A stretch of DNA of 12,336 nt from an uncultured Clostridia bacterium (GTDB taxonomy: Bacteria; Bacillota; Clostridia; Christensenellales; Borkfalkiaceae). Position 1 is the first letter of the stretch. Each line of letters begins with the position of its first letter. A program made the translations under genes and the position numbers. Positions 7,867 to 12,336 of the stretch are shown here, piece by piece. The notes under the pieces are model-generated. The model ran no database searches, had not been told where the DNA came from, and saw only the letters and a program-made list of their open reading frames with translations. Where the stretch lies: assembly GCA_905235815.1 (NCBI GenBank), contig CAJOMT010000026.1:1-12336 (forward strand), read 5' to 3'.

Positions 7867-9156
7867 TCACAATTTCTCTATTTTTTCTTGTCCGCCCATA
7901 AACGGTCTCAAAACTTCGGGTATGGTTACGGAACCGTCCTCGTTCTGATACTGTTCTATCAATGCGGGGAACACTCTCGAAGTCGCAAGTCCCGATCCGT
8001 TAAGAGTATGAACGAATCTCGGTTTTCCCGTCTCTTTATCTCTGAATCTCGTCATATTTCTTCTCGCTTGATAATCGTTCGCATTGGAAACAGACGAAAC
8101 CTCTTTATATATACCCATAGAGGGTATCCATACTTCTATATCGTAGGTCCTCGCCATCGATGCGGAACAATCGCCTGCGGCAAGCTTGGACAGTCTGAAA
8201 TGCAGTCCCAGCCCTTCCATTAACTTGCAAGCCTTTCCGACGAGTTCCTCAAAGGCCTCGCCGCTCTTATCGGGGTGAGCGTATTGCACCATTTCAACTT
8301 TATTGAACTGATGTCCTCTTATCATTCCCCTTTCTTCGGCTCTGTACGTTCCTGCCTCTTTTCTGTAACAAGGAGTGTAGGCAAAGAACTTCATAGGCAA
8401 TTTGTCCTCGTCTATGATTTCTCCGGCATACATATTAACGAGCGCAGTTTCGGCAGTCGGAAGCATAAATTTAGCCCTCGCTTTATCGCCTTCCTCGCTA
8501 TCAACCCAATACACTTCGTCTACGAACTTCGGGAACTGACCTGCCCCGAATCCGCAGTTATATCCGAGCATGTGCGGAGGAAGAATCATCTCGTAACCGT
8601 CGGCAAGGTGCTGACTTATAAAATAATTCAACAGCGCCCATTCCAGCCTTGCGCCGTCGCCTCTGTACAGCCAATAGCCGTTACCCGAAAGTTTTACTCC
8701 CCTCTCATAGTCTATAATACCGAGAGAAGTACATAAATCTACGTGGTTTTTCGCTTTAAAATCAAATTCGGGTTTAGTGCCGAACACTTTTATTACTTTG
8801 TTGTTTTCCTTTTCGCCCGGAAGCAAATCGTCGTCTGGAATATTCGGAAGTCCTGCCAAAAAATCAGTCGTAAACTTTTGGTATTCTGCGATTTTTGCGT
8901 CGCCCTCGGCGATTTTATCGCCTATTTCTCTCATTCTTGCGAACGTTTCTTCTACCGGTTTACCTTCTTTTTTAAGTTTGGGTATCTCCGCAGAAACTTT
9001 GTTTCTCTCCGCTTTAAGCGCTTCCGTTTCCGCCATAAGACGCTTCTTTTCGGCGTCCTTTGCAATTAGTTCGGAAAAATCGACTATGCACCCTTTTTTA
9101 GCAAGGCTTGCCGAAACTTTTTCCGGATTTTCGATTATCAATTTTATATCGAGCAT
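7867..9156 (-). CDS. serS: Seryl-tRNA synthetase
   Basis: A 429-residue class II synthetase that charges tRNA-Ser, and tRNA-Sec where present. The N-terminal part (about 27-100) is rich in K, E and A and forms the antiparallel coiled-coil arm that grips the long variable arm of the tRNA. The catalytic core shows PTAE (233-236, serine-binding TxE), motif 2 around TPCYRKEAGTYRAEERG (261-277) with RGHQFNKVEM, and motif 3 at NGSGLATSR (386-394). The C-terminus IPEVLRPFMGG is a family hallmark. The GTYRAEERG and SSVSNANDYQARR variants differ from the Escherichia coli form (RDTRG, SSCSN) but keep the key charged residues. The start is supported by AGAGGTG. It lies 58 nt downstream of mnmA and appears to have its own promoter. 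A TGATAA double stop ends it. Confidence 0.97.
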   Translation of the reverse strand: MLDIKLIIENPEKVSASLAKKGCIVDFSELIAKDAEKKRLMAETEALKAERNKVSAEIPKLKKEGKPVEETFARMREIGDKIAEGDAKIAEYQKFTTDFLAGLPNIPDDDLLPGEKENNKVIKVFGTKPEFDFKAKNHVDLCTSLGIIDYERGVKLSGNGYWLYRGDGARLEWALLNYFISQHLADGYEMILPPHMLGYNCGFGAGQFPKFVDEVYWVDSEEGDKARAKFMLPTAETALVNMYAGEIIDEDKLPMKFFAYTPCYRKEAGTYRAEERGMIRGHQFNKVEMVQYAHPDKSGEAFEELVGKACKLMEGLGLHFRLSKLAAGDCSASMARTYDIEVWIPSMGIYKEVSSVSNANDYQARRNMTRFRDKETGKPRFVHTLNGSGLATSRVFPALIEQYQNEDGSVTIPEVLRPFMGGQEKIEKL

Positions 9157-9175
9157 ATCACACCTCTTTTAGATA

Positions 9176-9204
9176 ATTATATACCGATTATTCGGATTTT
9201 GCAA
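9176..9204 (-). promoter_or_regulatory. Probable promoter of serS
   Basis: Minus-strand TATAAT (9181-9176) with TTGCAA (9204-9199) 17 nt upstream as a 4/6 -35. The predicted leader is only about 13 nt and consists almost entirely of the Shine-Dalgarno sequence, so the fit is tight. A 4-bp inverted repeat (CCGA/TCGG, 9184-9195) lies in the spacer. Read-through from mnmA could add to expression. Confidence 0.5.
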
Positions 9205-9214
9205 ACGTTTTTAT

Positions 9215-10294
9215 TTAAAATATCACTTTTTCTATAACTCCGCCGCCCAGACATTTCTCCTCGTCGTAAAACACGGCGTATTGACCTACGGTAATTGCCC
9301 TCTGCCGCTCTTTAAACGTAACTTTTATGCCGTCCGACAATATTTCCACCGTGACGGCTTGTTCGTCTTGACGGTATCTGAACTTCGCAAAGCAATCGAA
9401 CTTATCCGCTTTTGGTCTATTCGGTATCCAATTGCACTCGCTCAAAATAAGTCCTTTGGAATAAAGTCTGTCCTCGTCGCCGTGAGCGACGTACAGCACG
9501 TTATTTTCCATATCTTTTTCGGTAACGAACCAACGCCCTGCGTCGCCCGCTTGTCCGCCTATATCGAGCCCCCGACGCTGTCCTATCGTATAATACATAA
9601 GTCCGCTGTGTCTGCCGAGCGTTCTGCCGTCGTAAGTTTTTATATCTCCCTCTTTTGCCGGAATATAGTTCATCAGAAACTTTTTAAAATTCCTTTCGCC
9701 TATAAAGCATATACCCGTACTGTCTTTTTTCTCTGCGGTAGACAAGCCGTTTTGCTCGGCGATACGCCTTATTTCGGGTTTTTTAAGGTCGGAAAGCGGA
9801 AACATAACCCCGTCCAACTGACTTTGCGAAAGTTGATTTAAAAAATAAGTCTGATCCTTATTTTTATCTGCGGCTTTCATAAGATAATGCAAGCCGTTTT
9901 CGTGTTTTATGCCGCAATAATGTCCGGTCGCAATAAAGTCTGCGCCAAGTTCTTCGGCGTACTTTTTAAACGGCCCGAATTTAATTTCACGGTTGCAAAG
10001 CACGTCGGGATTGGGAGTTCTGCCCTTTTCGTATTCTTCCAGAAAATATTTGAAAACCCTATCCATATATTCCTTTGCGAAGTTTACGGAATAATACGGA
10101 ATACCGATTTTATCGCAAACGCGCCTTACGTCGTCGAAATCGTCAACGGAAGTGCAACAGCCGTTTTCGTCCTCTTCTTCCCAATTATTCATAAACAGAC
10201 CTATAACGTTATAGCCCTGCTCTTTTAAAAGTAATGCGGCGACAGAACTATCCACTCCGCCGCTCATTCCGACCACCACGGTTTTTTTGCTCAT
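9215..10294 (-). CDS. mnmA: tRNA-specific 2-thiouridylase MnmA
   Basis: Makes 2-thiouridine at wobble position U34 of tRNA-Lys, tRNA-Glu and tRNA-Gln, using ATP and a persulfide sulfur carrier. At 359 residues it has the normal length. Visible elements are the PP-loop GMSGGVDSS (9-17), the nucleophilic cysteine C100 in PNPDVLCNREIKF, ATGHY (122-126), DKNKDQTYFLNQL (144-156), and the second catalytic cysteine C196 in DSTGICFIGER. HSGLMYYTIGQRRGLDIGG (229-247) follows, then a C-terminal beta-barrel. The start is supported by GAGGC upstream. A consensus promoter lies about 110 nt upstream and leaves a leader of about 105 nt with an inverted repeat, so control at the leader is possible. serS follows. 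Confidence 0.96.
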   Translation of the reverse strand: MSKKTVVVGMSGGVDSSVAALLLKEQGYNVIGLFMNNWEEEDENGCCTSVDDFDDVRRVCDKIGIPYYSVNFAKEYMDRVFKYFLEEYEKGRTPNPDVLCNREIKFGPFKKYAEELGADFIATGHYCGIKHENGLHYLMKAADKNKDQTYFLNQLSQSQLDGVMFPLSDLKKPEIRRIAEQNGLSTAEKKDSTGICFIGERNFKKFLMNYIPAKEGDIKTYDGRTLGRHSGLMYYTIGQRRGLDIGGQAGDAGRWFVTEKDMENNVLYVAHGDEDRLYSKGLILSECNWIPNRPKADKFDCFAKFRYRQDEQAVTVEILSDGIKVTFKERQRAITVGQYAVFYDEEKCLGGGVIEKVIF

Positions 10295-10311
10295 TAAATT
10301 GCCTCATTTAT

Positions 10312-10361
10312 GCAAATAATCGACTTATAGCGAGGTTTTTCCGTAAAATGCCATTATTTGC
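10312..10361 (-). promoter_or_regulatory. Inverted repeat in the mnmA mRNA leader
   Basis: Within the predicted mnmA leader GCAAATAAT and ATTATTTGC form a perfect 9-bp stem (10353-10361 with 10312-10320) around a 32-nt loop, ending about 17 nt before the start codon and just ahead of the Shine-Dalgarno sequence. The 5' arm could instead pair with an upstream CATTAT/CCATTA, so two folds are mutually exclusive. No known riboswitch was recognised. Confidence 0.4.
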
Positions 10362-10406
10362 CCGTCGATAATGTTAATGGTAAAATTACAATTATTATCA
10401 CTAATT

Positions 10407-10435
10407 ATTATATAATTATCGTTGAAATTTGTCAA
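10407..10435 (-). promoter_or_regulatory. Promoter of mnmA
   Basis: Perfect consensus on the minus strand: TTGACA (10435-10430), 17-nt spacer, TATAAT (10412-10407). Predicted start near 10400. Confidence 0.88.
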
Positions 10436-10482
10436 ACTAAATCGCACGCATTTGCTTTTATTTACTACACGCATAAATTTAC

Positions 10483-10511
10483 TTGTATTTTTTTAAAAAA
10501 AAATATATAAT
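10483..10511 (+). promoter_or_regulatory. Probable promoter of the tRNA-Arg gene
   Basis: TATAAT (10506-10511) with a weak -35 TTGTAT (10483-10488) 17 nt upstream. Transcription would start near 10518, 12 nt before the tRNA 5' end. The region is very A/T rich, so exact placement is uncertain. Confidence 0.55.
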
Positions 10512-10529
10512 ATAGAGGATAAAATCCGA

Positions 10530-10606
10530 GCACTCGTAGCGCAATTGGATAGAGTTTCAGATTCCGATTCTGACGGTTGCAGGTTCGAATCCTGTCGGGT
10601 GCACCA
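10530..10606 (+). tRNA. tRNA-Arg, anticodon CCG
   Basis: A 77-nt cloverleaf with encoded CCA. The acceptor stem GCACTCG/CGGGTGC has one G-U pair. The anticodon stem TCAGA/TCTGA holds the loop TTCCGAT, placing CCG at positions 34-36, which reads CGG (Arg). The T arm is GCAGG-TTCGAAT-CCTGT. The D arm GCGC-AATTGGATA-GAGT keeps G18G19 but contains a G12-A23 mismatch and a G10-U25 wobble, which makes it weak. The anticodon is a rare-codon reader. It is a single tRNA gene with its own terminator, and it borders the accessory DNA to the right. Confidence 0.95.
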
Positions 10607-10641
10607 AAAATTTGCTCGGCAATTCGCCGAGCAAATTTTTT
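10607..10641 (+). terminator. Intrinsic terminator of the tRNA-Arg gene
   Basis: A perfect stem of at least 13 bp (AAATTTGCTCGGC with GCCGAGCAAATTT) around the loop AATTC, with T6 at 10636-10641. It begins at the base after the encoded CCA. Confidence 0.93.
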
Positions 10642-10644
10642 ATC

Positions 10645-10850
10645 CAAACCGAAGCGATACGAGGTTTGGTATATAATCACACCATAAGGTGTGTATATCA
10701 TCAATGGCAAAGCCATTGTATATCATCACGGCATTGCCGTGCATAAAGTATGCCGCTTCGGTTTGATGATATGCCGCGTCATACGGCACTGATGATATGC
10801 AACTCTTATGAGTTGATGATATACACGCTTTGCGTGATGGTGGTGATTTA
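10645..10850. repeat. Convergent array of small hairpins joined by a conserved 10-nt linker
   Basis: Seven short perfect hairpins of different sequence are separated by TATATCATCA or its reverse complement. Linkers in the plus sense: 10670-10679 (one mismatch), 10694-10703 and 10719-10728. Linkers in the minus sense (TGATGATATA/G): 10764-10773, 10790-10799, 10814-10823, and a decayed copy at 10841-10850. Hairpins: CACACC/GGTGTG (10678-10693), CAATGGC/GCCATTG (10702-10718), CACGGC/GCCGTG (10727-10741), GCATA/TATGC (10741-10753), TGCCG/CGGCA (10772-10788), CAACTC/GAGTTG (10800-10815) and CACGC/GCGTG (10824-10836). The period is 24-26 nt. Read in the TATATCATCA direction, most loops are A-rich (AAA, ATAA). 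A 12-bp inverted repeat, CAAACCGAAGCG (10645-10656) with its complement (10754-10765), also spans the left half. The unit is unlike a CRISPR: the conserved part is short and the variable part is palindromic. The function is unknown. Confidence 0.85.
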
Positions 10851-10852
10851 AG

Positions 10853-10880
10853 TTGACATTTATTTGATTTATGTTATACT
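10853..10880 (+). promoter_or_regulatory. Promoter giving a leaderless start for the four-helix-bundle gene
   Basis: TTGACA (10853-10858), a 16-nt spacer and TATACT (10875-10880), with TG at 10872-10873 giving an extended -10. The ATG at 10887 is six bases beyond the -10, at the expected transcription start, and no Shine-Dalgarno sequence precedes it. A second TATACT overlaps at 10880-10885 but lacks a correctly spaced -35. Confidence 0.7.
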
Positions 10881-10886
10881 ATACTC

Positions 10887-11361
10887 ATGAGAAATTATTT
10901 GTTAGAATACTCCGAAAAACTATCGGTAAGTATATCACAATTATGCGATATTATAACATTGAAACGTCCAAAATTAAAAATTTTGCCGCAAACTGCGTTT
11001 GTGTTGCGTTTTGCCTTGCAAACCGCCGTTTCTATTGAAAAACTTCGCTCGAAAACCCTTGCGAGCAAGTTTTCTCGCTTGTATTATTGCAAACGAAAAT
11101 AATATCTGTTTTCAAATTAAAAAATCCTCAAGTAGTGTTTATGCTAATATCCGTGAAGCCAATTATGGTCAAAGCCATGCAGATATGATTTCAAAATTTG
11201 AAATTGCACTGAAAGAGGCAAGCGAAACCGAGGGCTGGTTGAATTTGCTATTTCAAACAAACAAGATCAGCGAAACGGATTATAAGAATAATAGAAATTT
11301 GTGTGGCAGGATCCGTCGTTTGCTCATCGCCTCTATTCGCACTCTCAAATCTAAGATATAA
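10887..11361 (+). pseudogene. Four-helix-bundle protein (S23 / 23S rRNA intervening-sequence protein family), interrupted
   Basis: The first part (10887-about 10979) encodes a first helix, MRNYLLEYSEKLSVSISQLC and on. The rest of the family signature appears one frame over from about 11098 to 11361: QIKKSSSSVYANIREANYGQ, DMISKFEIALKEASETEGWL, then CGRIRRLLIASIRTLKS. Together the parts match the usual length (about 115-120 residues) and pattern (ANIREA, ALKEAxETEYW) of the S23-like four-helix-bundle family. That family includes proteins encoded in 23S rRNA intervening sequences, and the DGR accessory protein Avd shares its fold. Between them lies about 118 nt of unrelated, structured sequence whose length is not a multiple of three, so no intact protein is made from the upstream ATG. 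A short product from an internal start cannot be excluded. Its biochemical role is not known. Confidence 0.75.
10980..11097. mobile_element. Structured insert of about 118 nt inside the four-helix-bundle gene
   Basis: This stretch separates the two halves of the family signature and shifts the frame by one. It contains two clear hairpins. One pairs GCGTTTTGC with GCAAACCGC (11006-11026, one mismatch, 3-nt loop). The other spans 11051-11074, built on CTTGC/GCAAG with flanking GAAA/TTTC. The hexamer GCAAAC occurs at 10988, 11018 and 11089. It carries no gene. It resembles a miniature or REP-type element, but no clear target-site duplication or terminal repeat was found, and the exact ends are estimated from the protein family. 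Confidence 0.5.
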
Positions 11362-11419
11362 CGATATAAAGCGTTTTTATGGCAAAACAATGGTATCCTT
11401 TTCGTACTACTTAGACAAA

Positions 11420-11450
11420 GGCGGAGCCGATATTTCGGCTCCGCCCTCTT
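11420..11450 (+). terminator. Strong hairpin, probable terminator after the four-helix-bundle gene
   Basis: A perfect GC-rich 11-bp stem (GGCGGAGCCGA with TCGGCTCCGCC) with loop TATT, followed by CTCTTT. The U-tail is modest, so efficiency may be partial. On the minus strand the tail is TTTGTCT. Confidence 0.65.
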
Positions 11451-11471
11451 TGCATTTCCGACCATTGACGA

Positions 11472-11504
11472 GAACACAAATTTCCGTTTGCGGAAATTTG
11501 GTTC
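11472..11504. repeat. Long hairpin without U-tail
   Basis: CAAATTTCCG and CGGAAATTTG form a perfect 10-bp stem with loop TTTG, extended by GAAC/GTTC across a single bulged A. A second, smaller stem follows at 11507-11524 (AATAA/TTATT). Neither has a terminator tail; they could be parts of a structured RNA or REP-like repeats. Confidence 0.6.
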
Positions 11505-11565
11505 ACAATAAGCGAAGCGTTATTCTTGCCGAGGGCTCCCGTTTTTTAACAATTTCAAAACATAG

Positions 11566-11603
11566 AAAAAGGCAGGCAGAGTTTTTGTTCTCTGTCTGCC
11601 TTT
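11566..11603 (-). terminator. Terminator of the minus-strand candidate RNA
   Basis: A 14-bp stem (AAAGGCAGACAGAG with CTCTGCCTGCCTTT, one G-U pair) and 8-nt loop, ending in five T on the minus strand (11570-11566). On the plus strand the same stem lacks a continuous T run. Confidence 0.75.
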
Positions 11604-11782
11604 GCCGTTGTTTCGGTTTCTGATCTTGGAAAATCGCGCCCGAAAACGCAATCTTTTAAAACCTTTACTTCCACACAAGGATTGCTCGGGCGAGAGTGGG
11701 AACGTTTCTCCCACGCAAGACGAAACTTAATCGTCTATCCCTTACTTAAAAGGGCAAATACAACATACGACACTGCTCGTAT
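11566..11782 (-). ncRNA. Candidate structured noncoding RNA of about 217 nt, class not recognised
   Basis: A minus-strand transcription unit with no convincing ORF, bounded by a good promoter and an intrinsic terminator. Read from its 5' end it contains successive hairpins: ATACGA/TCGTAT (11766-11783), CCCTT/AAGGG (about 11738-11754), AGACGA/TCGTCT (11718-11736), GTGGGA/TCCCAC (11696-11714). A compound stem follows, pairing CGCCCG/CGGGCG then GCAATC/GATTGC around an A-rich internal loop (about 11637-11693), and then the terminator. This density of perfect stems in an ORF-free stretch argues for a folded RNA. It did not match any class recalled: the 5' and 3' ends do not pair as in 6S RNA, and no T-box, SRP or RNase P signature is visible. 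An alternative is a relic leader of a lost gene. Confidence 0.45.
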
Positions 11783-11788
11783 ATTACT

Positions 11789-11817
11789 ATATTACCACTC
11801 GAAATACCTTTTGTCAA
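11789..11817 (-). promoter_or_regulatory. Promoter of the minus-strand candidate RNA
   Basis: Minus-strand TTGACA (11817-11812), 17-nt spacer, TAATAT (11794-11789) preceded by TG (extended -10). Predicted start near 11782. Confidence 0.7.
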
Positions 11818-11825
11818 CACTTTTC

Positions 11826-11839
11826 CGAACATTTGTTCG
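11826..11839. promoter_or_regulatory. LexA (SOS) box
   Basis: CGAACATTTGTTCG is a perfect CGAAC-N4-GTTCG palindrome, the core of the Bacillus-type LexA/DinR operator. It sits 8 bp upstream of the -35 of the minus-strand promoter, centred near -50. A weaker plus-strand promoter-like pair (TTGTCG 11856-11861, TATATA 11879-11884) lies on its other side. Confidence 0.65.
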
Positions 11840-12061
11840 AAAATTTTAAGTTATTTTGTCGAAAAGATTTATAAAATTTATATACGCCCTACATATAAGC
11901 CATGCCAACGCCCATTTTATTAGTATTTTTTCAATAATATAATAATTTTTATAAATATGACTAATATTGTCATATATAATATGCTAAAATAATATTATAA
12001 CAATTTTTGATGCGTAAACAAAAGTGCATCCAAATTTTCCATCTAAATAGGTATTATATTA
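11840..12061. other. AT-rich intergenic spacer without a gene
   Basis: No ORF of useful length was seen on either strand. The only structured item is a 7-bp inverted repeat, ATATGAC/GTCATAT (11955-11961 and 11969-11975), which could be an operator. A GATGC/GCATC pair near 12010-12030 is too short to interpret. Confidence 0.5.
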
Positions 12062-12090
12062 TTGAATTTTAAGTAAAAATATGGTATAAT
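12062..12090 (+). promoter_or_regulatory. Promoter of the HTH protein gene
   Basis: TTGAAT (12062-12067), 17-nt spacer, TATAAT (12085-12090) preceded by TGG (extended -10). It lies about 40 nt before the start codon. Confidence 0.82.
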
Positions 12091-12131
12091 GTCCAAAGAT
12101 AGTGTATTTTCAGTTGCATAAGGAGTGTGTT

Positions 12132-12336
12132 ATGGCGGTTTCTTTAACATCTAATCAAATTTTAAAAGAGTTGAGTATCAGCAGATCGACTTTTTATTAT
12201 TTGCTTAAAAATAAACTGATAAGTATTCCCACAACAGAAAACGGCAGATATATTTGGAGCGAAGAAACGATTGATAATCTCCGCAAAACTTTACAATTAA
12301 GAGATTTATCGGATAACATTGAAGAACCACAATATA
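12132..12336 (+). CDS. Helix-turn-helix domain protein, N-terminal 68 residues (runs off the right edge)
   Basis: Starts at ATG after AAGGAG (12120-12125) with a 6-nt gap, behind a good promoter. Residues about 5-30 (LTSNQILKELSISRSTFYYLLKN) form a helix-turn-helix of the MerR/HTH_17 kind. They are followed by a short wing-like segment (TTENGRYIWSEETIDNLRK), which is typical of proteins that choose a DNA site by this fold. Such N-terminal modules occur on standalone regulators and excisionases. From memory they also precede D12-class DNA adenine methyltransferase domains in Bacillota, but the catalytic part would lie outside the window and this is only a guess. The SOS box and repeats nearby fit a mobile or defence context. 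Confidence 0.75.
   Translation, partial: MAVSLTSNQILKELSISRSTFYYLLKNKLISIPTTENGRYIWSEETIDNLRKTLQLRDLSDNIEEPQY

Noticed and set aside
10325..10375. Two ACGG motifs in the mnmA leader suggesting a mini-ykkC (guanidine-II) riboswitch
   Set aside because: Only one ACGG is closed by a stem (four U-A pairs); the other is not in a tetraloop, and mnmA is not a guanidine-related gene.
10465..10716. An 83-residue minus-strand ORF containing GAPDRIRTCNRQNRNLKLYP
   Set aside because: It is the antisense translation of the tRNA-Arg gene and its terminator; RIRTC-type peptides are a well-known artefact of tRNA regions.
10645..10850. CRISPR array
   Set aside because: The conserved element is only 10 nt and the intervening parts are palindromes of 13-17 nt, not unique spacers; orientation also flips mid-array, and no cas gene is visible.
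11521..11537. GGGCTCCC followed by six T as a plus-strand terminator
   Set aside because: A perfect stem would leave a 2-nt loop; only two to three pairs are sterically possible.
11520..11714. A 64-residue minus-strand ORF starting with GTG
   Set aside because: It has no ribosome binding site, no family resemblance, and lies inside the hairpin-rich region better explained as a structured RNA and terminator.

Overview
The window looks like a chromosomal segment of an AT-leaning, low-GC Gram-positive bacterium, most likely a member of the Bacillota (class Clostridia). This rests on strong Shine-Dalgarno sites, textbook TTGACA/TATAAT promoters (several with an extended TG -10), U-tailed intrinsic terminators, a lipoprotein with a Gram-positive style signal, a perfect CGAAC-N4-GTTCG SOS box of the Bacillus LexA type, and Clostridia-like PheS, SerS and MnmA sequences. 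A genus cannot be named from the sequence alone.

Positions 1-10.3 kb are dense housekeeping DNA. On the minus strand lie pheS and the start of pheT (phenylalanyl-tRNA synthetase), with their own promoter. Upstream of them is a three-gene minus-strand operon: a MacB/LolD-type ABC ATPase, an 851-residue FtsX-type permease and a calcineurin-like phosphoesterase, ending in an intrinsic terminator. Divergent from this operon is a plus-strand lipoprotein with a C-terminal run of BspA-type leucine-rich repeats. It converges on the minus-strand pair mnmA and serS and shares a bidirectional UUCG terminator with serS. pheST, serS, mnmA and the following tRNA-Arg(CCG) all serve translation.

From the tRNA-Arg gene (10530-10606) rightwards the character changes. 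There is a compact array of small hairpins separated by a conserved 10-nt linker, arranged as two convergent halves (about 10645-10850). Next comes a promoter placed so that its transcript would begin at or beside an ATG, then a four-helix-bundle (S23 / 23S rRNA intervening-sequence protein) gene broken by a structured insert of about 118 nt. After that lie about 770 nt without a convincing ORF. This stretch holds several strong hairpins, a probable minus-strand structured RNA with its own promoter and terminator, and an SOS box just upstream of that promoter. The window ends inside a plus-strand gene for a helix-turn-helix protein. This right part reads as accessory DNA, possibly a mobile or defence-related island next to a tRNA gene.

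The most unusual items are the convergent hairpin array beside the four-helix-bundle gene, and the minus-strand RNA with its SOS box. Both were recognised by eye and not confirmed by any search.
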